This document shows, piece by piece, positions 1-5,324 of a DNA stretch of 6,494 nt; the first letter of the stretch is position 1; each line of letters starts with the position of its first letter. A program made the position numbers and the translations under genes. A model generated the notes under the pieces. The model made no database searches and was not told the DNA's origin. It saw nothing but the letters and a program-made list of their open reading frames with translations. This DNA is from Anaerolineae bacterium (GTDB lineage: Bacteria > Chloroflexota > Anaerolineae > Anaerolineales > UBA4823), in the NCBI GenBank assembly GCA_030622805.1, contig JAUXFR010000089.1, positions 1 through 6,494 of the forward strand. The letters are read 5' to 3'.

Positions 1-2423
1 AATTCGAACGCCTGTTATCCGCTTCTGGTCCGACATACGGTCAAATTCAAAGGCTTTCTGATTCCAAAACACCAAAGCGAATAGCCTTTTTGCAGTGTAT
101 TGGTTCAAGGGACCAGGAACATGATTACTGCTCGGCTGTCTGCTGCATGTATGCGACCAAAGAAGCCATCATGGCGAAGGAGCATCATCCAGAGCTGGAT
201 ATTCATGTATTTATGATGGATATGCGCGCCTTTTCGAAGGGTTACTGGGCATACTACGAAAGAGCGCGGGAAAATTATGGCATCCATTATCACCGCTGCC
301 GGGTCAGCGCTTTGCAGGAGGACCCGCATACCCACGACCTGATCCTGTTCCATACAGACGATGGCGGCAGGCGCAATAAGGAGAGCTTCGATCTGGTTGT
401 ATTATCAGTGGGGATGGAAATTTCCGATTCGGTGCGTAATCTAGGAGAAAGGCTCGGCGTTTCTTTGGATGAATATGGGTTCTGCCACATGGTTCAGTTC
501 GATCCTGTAGAAACCAGCAGAGAAGGTGTGTATGCTGTGGGTCCATTCAGAGAACCGAAGGATATCCCTGAGTCGGTTGTGGAGGCCAGCAGCGCGGCTG
601 CATCTGCAGCATCTCGCTTAGCCGGCTCCCGGTTTTCGCTCACTACCAGTCAAGACTATCCACCAGAGCGAAGTGTCGGGAGTGAACCGGCACGAATTGG
701 CGTATTCGTCTGTCACTGTGGATCGAACATTGGTGGCTATCTGGATGTGCCAGAAGTCGCAGCATACGCGCAGCGATTACACGGGGTCGTACATGCGGAG
801 GATCTGCTCTATGCCTGTTCACAGGATGCGATAGAATTGATCACAAGGCGTGTGAGTGAACACGACTTGAATCGAGTAGTTGTCGCCAGCTGTACACCAT
901 TGACCCACCAGCCCCTGTTTCAGGACAGCATCAGGGCTGCCGGATTGAATCCATATCTTTTCGATATGGCAAACATACGCAATCAGTGCTCATGGGTGCA
1001 TTCTCACGATTGGGACGTCGCAACCAAAAAAGCAAAAGACCTGGTCCGTATGGCGATAGCACGCGCGGCAGCTTTGGAACCCCAAAAAACGTTTCCAGTT
1101 CCGGTTACGAGAAGTGCGCTGGTTATCGGGGGCGGAGCTGCAGGCATGACCGCTGCCCTGAACCTGGGTGATCAGGGCTTTGATGTGCATCTGATCGAGA
1201 AACAGGCTGAACTGGGCGGCAACCTTCGACATGTGTTGACCTCAATCCCGTCTTTGAATGGTGACCAACCACCAGGTCCGCAGCAGGTTCTGCAAAAGCT
1301 GGTATCAGATGTCCAGGTCCATCCAAGAATTAAATTGTGTCTTGCCAGCCAGGTCACGGATACCAGCGGTTTTATGGGCAATTTTATCAGTGTGGTAGAA
1401 GACGACCAAGGAGAACAGCAGGAGATCGCTCATGGAGCTACCATATTGGCTACTGGTGGTCAGGAATACCACGGGCAAGAATACAGCTACGGCACAGATC
1501 GGCGCATTATGGCACAGCAGCAGTTCGAAAGAATTCTGACAGAAGAGGTTGCGCTTGTTCAGGAATTTAAGTCCGTGGTCATGATCCAGTGTGTAGGACC
1601 GGCAGAGAAATACTGCAGCAGAATCTGTTGCAGTGTGGCACTAAAAAACGCCGTTGTGCTCAAGCAGATCAATCCTGCCGCTCAGGTGGTTATTTTACAT
1701 CGAGATATCCGTTCCTACGGGTTCAAAGAGCGCTTGTATAACCTCGCGCGCGAACTTGGTGTGATCTTCCTGCGGTACGATGAGAACGCAAAACCCGAAG
1801 TCGATATCCAGGAAAGTGGATTGTATATAAAGGCGACCGATTCTGTGCTTGGGGAACCAATACTTTTCGAAACGGACCTCTTGGTGCTGAGTATGCCAGT
1901 TGTGCCTGAGGATGATGCCATGCAGATAGCATCACTATTTAAAGTCCCAGTAGATGCTAACGGTTTCTTCCTGGAAGCGCATGTAAAACTTAGACCAGTA
2001 GATTTCTCGACCGATGGTGTGTTTATGGCAGGTATGGCGCATTATCCGAAGCTGTTGGACGAATCGATGATCCAGGCGAAAGCAGCCGCAGCGCGGGCTG
2101 CACGCATTCTGAGCCAGGAGACGATCCTGGCCGGGGGGCAGGTTGCAGTGGTGGACCCATCTCTATGCACAGGCTGCCTGACCTGTGTGCGTGTATGTCC
2201 GTTCAACATTCCCCAAGTGCAGGCTGATCTGGAAGGAGTCGGGCATATCCTGGGCGCAGTTTATATCGAAGCTTCCGTTTGCCAGGGTTGTGGTTCCTGT
2301 GTGGCTGAATGCCCGGCGAGAGCGATCCAATTGATGCATTATACCGACACACAGATGGTAGCCAAAGTAAGCGCTTTGATAAATGAAGATTTTGGATTTG
2401 TGTCGCTTGATTCGGTTGCTTGA
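1..2423 (+). CDS. hdrA: HdrA-family FAD/iron-sulfur protein, double-module form, 5'-truncated
   Basis: Flavin-containing electron-transfer subunit of a cytoplasmic heterodisulfide-reductase-type complex; in known Hdr complexes HdrA is the electron-bifurcating flavoprotein. The frame is open from nt 3 to the UGA at 2421-2423 (806 codons), so the true start lies upstream; the TTG at 90 is internal, because residues before it already match HdrA (FERLLSASGPT at the very edge). Order seen: the C-terminal half of a first HdrA module with CIGSRD and YCSAVCC (nt 96-146); a second complete module with the N-terminal cluster region CHCGSN (about 711-728) plus further Cys near 816, 891 and 987, an FAD dinucleotide-binding glycine motif GGGAAG (about 1128), and YCSRICC (about 1611-1631); then a ferredoxin with two CxxCxxCxxxCP motifs (2166-2201 and 2280-2315). 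The second module lacks the DCSACIL segment and the inserted ferredoxin of methanogen HdrA. Separated by 33 nt from mvhD. Family call very sure; exact partner complex inferred. Confidence 0.93.
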   Translation, partial: FERLLSASGPTYGQIQRLSDSKTPKRIAFLQCIGSRDQEHDYCSAVCCMYATKEAIMAKEHHPELDIHVFMMDMRAFSKGYWAYYERARENYGIHYHRCRVSALQEDPHTHDLILFHTDDGGRRNKESFDLVVLSVGMEISDSVRNLGERLGVSLDEYGFCHMVQFDPVETSREGVYAVGPFREPKDIPESVVEASSAAASAASRLAGSRFSLTTSQDYPPERSVGSEPARIGVFVCHCGSNIGGYLDVPEVAAYAQRLHGVVHAEDLLYACSQDAIELITRRVSEHDLNRVVVASCTPLTHQPLFQDSIRAAGLNPYLFDMANIRNQCSWVHSHDWDVATKKAKDLVRMAIARAAALEPQKTFPVPVTRSALVIGGGAAGMTAALNLGDQGFDVHLIEKQAELGGNLRHVLTSIPSLNGDQPPGPQQVLQKLVSDVQVHPRIKLCLASQVTDTSGFMGNFISVVEDDQGEQQEIAHGATILATGGQEYHGQEYSYGTDRRIMAQQQFERILTEEVALVQEFKSVVMIQCVGPAEKYCSRICCSVALKNAVVLKQINPAAQVVILHRDIRSYGFKERLYNLARELGVIFLRYDENAKPEVDIQESGLYIKATDSVLGEPILFETDLLVLSMPVVPEDDAMQIASLFKVPVDANGFFLEAHVKLRPVDFSTDGVFMAGMAHYPKLLDESMIQAKAAAARAARILSQETILAGGQVAVVDPSLCTGCLTCVRVCPFNIPQVQADLEGVGHILGAVYIEASVCQGCGSCVAECPARAIQLMHYTDTQMVAKVSALINEDFGFVSLDSVA

Positions 2424-2456
2424 TGTTTTGCCATTTATATGAATTCGTGTGTGTAA

Positions 2457-2876
2457 ATGATGGATAAAGCAGTTGATTTACAAATCATCGCCTACGCCTG
2501 TGAGCACTGCGCTTACGCTGCTGCAGACCTGGCCGGTGGGCTGCGTATGCAGTACCCACCGGAGATCAAAATCGTTCAATTACCTTGCACCGGAAAATTA
2601 GACGAGTTGATGGTGCTTCAGGCGCTCGAAGATGGCGTGGATGGCATAATGGTGGCGGGTTGACTGCCCGGTGACTGCCATTACCTGGAAGGTAATGTCA
2701 ATGCCAGACGCAGGGTCGATCGCACAAGGGACCTGTTATCACAGATTGGGATTGAGCCTGAACGGGTGCGCATGTTCAACATGTCGTCCGCGATGGCTGG
2801 AGGTTTTGTTAAAGCCGCGCAGCAAATGACGGAACAAATCTCTGCTATTGGACCGAATCCACTGCGTGATCCGTGA
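2457..2876 (+). CDS. mvhD: MvhD-type iron-sulfur electron-transfer protein with selenocysteine (UGA at codon 69)
   Basis: Small cytoplasmic iron-sulfur protein of the MvhD/FrhD/VhuD family, which links HdrA to hydrogenase, formate dehydrogenase or other donors through a [2Fe-2S] cluster. Reading through the UGA at 2661-2663 gives 139 residues, the usual family length. Family signatures lie on both sides: before it ACEHCAYAAADLAG (Cys15, Cys18), the QYPP segment, and PCTGKLD (Cys44); after it PGDCHYLEGN (Cys74), the RTRDLLSQIGIEPERVR segment and a conserved tail to the UGA at 2874-2876. Residue 69 occupies the cysteine of the usual GCxxGDCHY motif, so Sec replaces a probable metal ligand or redox cysteine; VhuD of Methanococcus is a known Sec precedent. 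A SECIS-like hairpin follows. The ATG at 2457 is chosen because an in-frame UAA sits immediately upstream (2454-2456); an ATG at 2460 is equally possible and the Shine-Dalgarno is weak. A nonsense pseudogene is the alternative, but unlikely given the intact second half. Confidence 0.9.
2661..2663 (+). other. Recoded UGA codon (probable selenocysteine)
   Basis: In-frame UGA within mvhD, codon 69, in the context VAG-UGA-LPGDCHY. The aligned residue in Cys-type family members is cysteine. UGA also serves as the ordinary stop of hdrA (2421-2423), mvhD itself (2874-2876) and metF (5249-5251), so a genome-wide reassignment of UGA to Trp or Gly is not supported. Confidence 0.87.
2672..2700 (+). promoter_or_regulatory. 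Candidate bacterial SECIS element
   Basis: A perfect 7-bp stem, CATTACC (2679-2685) with GGTAATG (2691-2697), closes a 5-nt loop TGGAA (2686-2690). TGA (2672-2674) can pair with TCA (2698-2700) below a 4-nt bulge (2675-2678). The loop begins 22 nt after the recoded UGA and has G at its second and third positions. Known bacterial SECIS elements lie inside the coding region just after the UGA, with a small apical loop at about this distance and a G near the loop start. The stem overlaps codons for the conserved CHYLEGN segment, so part of the sequence is also under protein constraint. SelB binding is inferred. Confidence 0.75.
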
Positions 2877-2893
2877 AACGATATTACGGATTA
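2867..2893 (+). terminator. Hairpin across the mvhD stop codon, possible weak terminator or attenuator
   Basis: TGATCCGTGA (2867-2876) pairs with TTACGGATTA (2884-2893) around a 7-nt loop; eight Watson-Crick pairs and two G-U pairs. The core ATCCGT/ACGGAT is a perfect inverted repeat. What follows is AT-rich but is not a clean run of T, so a classical Rho-independent terminator is not established. It could instead modulate read-through or protect the upstream mRNA. Confidence 0.3.
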
Positions 2894-2897
2894 ATTA

Positions 2898-2926
2898 TTG
2901 ACCTGACATGGTTACGATTCTGTAGA
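2898..2926 (+). promoter_or_regulatory. Weak sigma70-like promoter candidate before the acetyltransferase
   Basis: TTGACC at 2898-2903 matches five of six bases of a -35 box. At a 17-nt spacing the -10 candidate is TGTAGA (2921-2926), a poor match; TAGATA two bases later is an alternative. It lies in the 71-nt gap before the acetyltransferase, immediately after a hairpin, which would fit a start of a second transcription unit. Any start from here would leave a very short 5' leader. Weak support. Confidence 0.25.
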
Positions 2927-2934
2927 TAAAATAT

Positions 2935-2940
2935 AGGAGA
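2935..2940 (+). promoter_or_regulatory. Shine-Dalgarno of the acetyltransferase gene
   Basis: AGGAGA lies 7 nt before the ATG at 2948 and fixes that start. Confidence 0.75.
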
Positions 2941-2947
2941 AGGCACA

Positions 2948-3514
2948 ATGTTAACGAATCAGATAATAAATTATCGCAACCTGCTTGTTTTAAAGGATGG
3001 CTCACAGGTACTGTTGCGAGCGCTAACACCAGATGATCGAGACGGCTTGCTGGAATTGTTTTCGAACGCCAGCAATAGGGATGTACGCTTCCTGCGAGAT
3101 AATGTCAAGGATCCGATGGTCATCGATTCATGGTGTGAGGGGATCGACTATACGCGCGTACTTCCGTTATTGGCCATTGTACAGGATCGGATTGTTGGTC
3201 TGGCTACTTTGCATTTCTTCAGCGGTCCAAAAAGGCATATTGGAGAGTTTCGTATCTTCCTGGCTAAAGAGTATCGAAGGCGTGGACTGGGCACACGAAT
3301 CCTGCAAGGACTAATTGACCTTGCACGTAAGCATGGTCTGTATATTCTGGAAGCCGAAGTTGTAGCGAGCCAGATTAAGGTCATCAAAGCCTTCCAAAAT
3401 CTAGGTTTTGAAATGTGCTGCACTTTTGAAGATTATTTCATGTTCCCTGATGGAGAAACAGAGGACGTGGTTCGTTTAATTCTACAGCTACAGCGAAAAA
3501 GTGATGAATTCTAG
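2948..3514 (+). CDS. GNAT-family N-acetyltransferase
   Basis: Predicted acetyl-CoA-dependent acetyltransferase of 188 residues, a single GNAT domain of usual size, soluble, with no signal peptide or membrane segment. The N-terminal segment VLLRALTPDDRDGLLELF (about residues 21-38) is the typical first strand-helix of the fold. Motif A is seen as EYRRRGLGTRIL (about 108-119), the pyrophosphate-binding R/QxxGxG/A loop that contacts acetyl-CoA, followed by the KVIKAFQNLGFE segment (about 144-155), typical of motif B. Substrate is not readable from sequence. It stands between the Hdr and Met genes, 18 nt before metV, so it is probably co-expressed with them. Protein lysine acetylation of pathway enzymes in response to acetyl-CoA is a possible role, but this is inference from position; small-molecule substrates or a passenger gene are equally open. 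Confidence 0.88.
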   Translation: MLTNQIINYRNLLVLKDGSQVLLRALTPDDRDGLLELFSNASNRDVRFLRDNVKDPMVIDSWCEGIDYTRVLPLLAIVQDRIVGLATLHFFSGPKRHIGEFRIFLAKEYRRRGLGTRILQGLIDLARKHGLYILEAEVVASQIKVIKAFQNLGFEMCCTFEDYFMFPDGETEDVVRLILQLQRKSDEF

Positions 3515-3519
3515 GAACT

Positions 3520-3525
3520 GGAGGG
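3520..3525 (+). promoter_or_regulatory. Shine-Dalgarno of metV
   Basis: GGAGGG lies 7 nt before the ATG at 3533, just after the acetyltransferase stop (UAG 3512-3514), and supports this start. Confidence 0.75.
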
Positions 3526-3532
3526 TAGTTAT

Positions 3533-4216
3533 ATGATCGTTGCTGAACAAAAATCGTTAGAAGAACTTAGAAGCCTGATCGGGGACGCTGAAAATGTACT
3601 CGTCGTTGGATGCGGTACGTGTGTGACGGTCTGTTTCGCTGGTGGCTCACGAGAAGCTGCCATCGTTTCTTCCTCTTTACGTATGGCTTCAAAACTGAAT
3701 GGTGACAAAATGCAGGTCCGAGATGTCACCGTCCAGCGCCAATGTGAGTGGGAATATCTGGACGAGATTGAAGAACAAATATCCGAAGCCGATGTGGTTC
3801 TCTCGTTAGGCTGTGGTATAGGCGTCCAGGCAATCGCCGAACATTTTCCGAACACCTGGGTTGTGCCAGGCTTAAATACGAATTTTCTTGGGATGCCCAC
3901 AGAGCAGGGAGTCTGGGATGAACGCTGTGCGGCCTGCGGCGACTGCATTCTCGGGCTGACAGGAGGTATCTGCCCGATCGCCCGCTGTTCGAAATCGCTG
4001 CTCAACGGTCCGTGTGGTGGATCCGAAGATGGGCACTGTGAGATCGATCCCGAAGTGGATTGTGCCTGGCAGTTGATTTATGATCGACTGAACAGGATGG
4101 GAAAACTGCAGGTGTTGTTGGATTTACAGCCACCCAAGAACTGGCGCACATCTCGAGATGGTGGGCCGCGCCGGATTGTTCGTGAAGACCTGCGTCTGTT
4201 GGAAGAGGAGGAATAG
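3533..4216 (+). CDS. metV: MetV, methylene-THF reductase iron-sulfur/zinc subunit
   Basis: Cysteine-rich partner of MetF in the MTHFR of acetogens and other Wood-Ljungdahl bacteria; it passes electrons to the MetF flavin. The 227-residue product is full length. N-terminal half: VVGCGTCVTVCFAGGSREA (Cys27, Cys30, Cys34) and LSLGCGIGVQ (Cys94). C-terminal MTHFR-C domain: CAACGDC (Cys132, 135, 138), TGGICPIARC (Cys147, 152), KSLLNGPCGGS (Cys161), then Cys169 and Cys177, and the typical end GGPRRIVRED (about 210-219). These cysteines are expected to bind an iron-sulfur cluster and, in characterised MetV proteins, zinc; the exact ligand assignment cannot be read here. The gene ends 3 nt before metF, and its last Glu codons contain the metF Shine-Dalgarno, implying translational coupling. 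The family is near certain. Confidence 0.95.
   Translation: MIVAEQKSLEELRSLIGDAENVLVVGCGTCVTVCFAGGSREAAIVSSSLRMASKLNGDKMQVRDVTVQRQCEWEYLDEIEEQISEADVVLSLGCGIGVQAIAEHFPNTWVVPGLNTNFLGMPTEQGVWDERCAACGDCILGLTGGICPIARCSKSLLNGPCGGSEDGHCEIDPEVDCAWQLIYDRLNRMGKLQVLLDLQPPKNWRTSRDGGPRRIVREDLRLLEEEE
4206..4211 (+). promoter_or_regulatory. Shine-Dalgarno of metF, inside metV
   Basis: AGGAGG lies in the final Glu codons of metV, 8 nt before the metF ATG at 4220. A ribosome finishing metV would sit at the metF start, which fits one-to-one synthesis of the two subunits. Confidence 0.75.
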
Positions 4217-4219
4217 ACC

Positions 4220-5251
4220 ATGACAACATCAAGCAGCAACGACGGAAACCTGTCTGGTTCGAATCTTGAACAGGTTTTACGAGCCGGTCATTTTGCAGCT
4301 ACGGGTGAGCTCGGTCCACCACAAAGCGCGGATGGCGAAGAGATACGTCATAAAGCCGCATTGCTGAAAGGCTTCGTCGACGCGGTTAATATCACTGACA
4401 ACCAGACCGCCATCGTACGTATGTCCAGCATTGGCGCGGGCACGATTGTGGTTCAGGAGGGACTGGAGCCGGTGATACAAATGACATGCAGGGATCGCAA
4501 TCGCCTGGCGATCCAGAGCGACTTGCTGGGTGCGTATGCGCTGGGTATGCGCAACTTGCTTTGCCTGACTGGTGACCACCAGATATTCGGCAATCATCCT
4601 GATTCGAAGAATGTGTTTGATATGGATTCGATCCAGTTGGTTAAGATGGTTGCAGATATGCGCGATGAAGGTATTTTTGAGTGCGGAGACGCTTTCAAAG
4701 GATTGGAACCACGCTTCTTCATCGGAGCTGCTGCAGCACCGTTTGCCGATCCAATTGATTTTCGTCCGTATCGATTGGCTAAGAAAGTCAAAGCGGGGGC
4801 AAATTTCATCCAGACCCAACTGGTTTACGACGTGCCGGCTTTTACTGCGTATATGGAGAAGGTGCGTGGTATGGGTCTTCACGAACAGACCTACATCCTG
4901 GCAGGGGTGGGTCCATTAAAGAGTCCAGGAATGGCACGCTATATGAAGAACAACGTCCCCGGGATTTTAGTACCTGATGAGATTATTGCACGGATGACCG
5001 CTGTCGGTGCGCCATGGGCAGGTAAAAAGAAGGACGAGTTAACCCGGGAAGATAAGCGCGCTCGCTCAACAGCCTGGAAGGAAGAGGGGATCAAAATATG
5101 TATCGAGTTGATCCAGCAGCTGCGTGAGATCAAGGGCGTTGCAGGTGTGCATATCATGGCAATTGAGTGGGAGCAGGCGGTAAAACCGATCGTAGAAGGC
5201 GCAGGATTATATCCAAGACCCGCTCTAGCGGAAGAAGAACTTGCAGCGTGA
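4220..5251 (+). CDS. metF: MetF, methylenetetrahydrofolate reductase
   Basis: Flavoprotein that reduces 5,10-methylene-THF to 5-methyl-THF, the last step of the methyl branch before the corrinoid protein. The product has 343 residues with a TIM-barrel-type MTHFR pattern. Glu30 in TGELGPP corresponds to the catalytic Glu of E. coli MetF, Asp119 in LTGDH to the flavin-site Asp, and Gln200 in FIQTQLVYD to the folate-binding Gln. The LLxxFVDAVNITDNQTA segment (about 48-64) is typical of the acetogen-type MetF that pairs with MetV. The C-terminal part (about 250-335) is a helical region with GVHIMAIEWE, also normal for this group. No regulatory AdoMet domain is present. The start is fixed by a Shine-Dalgarno in metV and a 3-nt gap. 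With MetV and Hdr neighbours, the electron donor is likely an iron-sulfur relay rather than direct NAD(P)H binding, which is inference. Confidence 0.96.
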   Translation: MTTSSSNDGNLSGSNLEQVLRAGHFAATGELGPPQSADGEEIRHKAALLKGFVDAVNITDNQTAIVRMSSIGAGTIVVQEGLEPVIQMTCRDRNRLAIQSDLLGAYALGMRNLLCLTGDHQIFGNHPDSKNVFDMDSIQLVKMVADMRDEGIFECGDAFKGLEPRFFIGAAAAPFADPIDFRPYRLAKKVKAGANFIQTQLVYDVPAFTAYMEKVRGMGLHEQTYILAGVGPLKSPGMARYMKNNVPGILVPDEIIARMTAVGAPWAGKKKDELTREDKRARSTAWKEEGIKICIELIQQLREIKGVAGVHIMAIEWEQAVKPIVEGAGLYPRPALAEEELAA

Positions 5252-5253
5252 TC

Positions 5254-5283
5254 CTGACTGAAAGTATCGGGCTGGTTCGTCAG
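5254..5283 (+). repeat. Imperfect inverted repeat after metF
   Basis: CTGAC-T-GAA (5254-5262) pairs with TTCGTCAG (5276-5283), eight pairs with one bulged T, enclosing a 13-nt loop. It starts 3 nt after the metF stop. There is no T-run after it, so it is not a convincing terminator; an mRNA-processing or attenuation role is possible, as is chance. Confidence 0.25.
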
Positions 5284-5289
5284 ATCAGC

Positions 5290-5301
5290 ATAAATATTTA
5301 T
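5290..5301 (+). repeat. 12-bp AT-only palindrome before hdrCB
   Basis: ATAAATATTTAT is a perfect 12-bp palindrome in the 73-nt metF-hdrCB gap, 12 nt before the hdrCB Shine-Dalgarno. It could be an AT-rich operator or part of a promoter -10 region, but I see no matching -35 box and palindromes of A and T alone arise easily by chance. Confidence 0.25.
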
Positions 5302-5313
5302 TGGTGCCCTTGC

Positions 5314-5319
5314 AGGAGG
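5314..5319 (+). promoter_or_regulatory. Shine-Dalgarno of hdrCB
   Basis: A full AGGAGG lies 5 nt before the ATG at 5325; it decides this start over an in-frame TTG at 5310. Confidence 0.8.
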
Positions 5320-5324
5320 AATTT

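Noticed and set aside
90..92. TTG as the start of hdrA
   Set aside because: The frame stays open to the window edge and its upstream residues already match HdrA, so this is an internal codon.
2421..2456. Second Sec read-through at the hdrA stop
   Set aside because: Read-through would add only about ten residues before a UAA, the ferredoxin domain is already complete, and no conserved motif follows.
2457..2663. mvhD as a short 68-residue gene or a nonsense pseudogene
   Set aside because: The frame after the UGA continues with strongly conserved MvhD sequence to a normal length, no other damage is present, and a SECIS-like hairpin follows.
2661..2663. UGA reassigned to Trp or Gly across the genome
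   Set aside because: hdrA, mvhD and metF all end at UGA where their families end, and no other in-frame UGA interrupts a gene here.
3529..4005. 158-codon minus-strand open frame opposite metV
   Set aside because: Fully antisense to metV with low-complexity Ser/Thr/Pro-rich translation and no domain; a shadow frame.
4277..4882. 201-codon minus-strand open frame opposite metF
   Set aside because: It lies fully inside a certain metF gene, has no recognisable family sequence and no gene-like context; a shadow frame.
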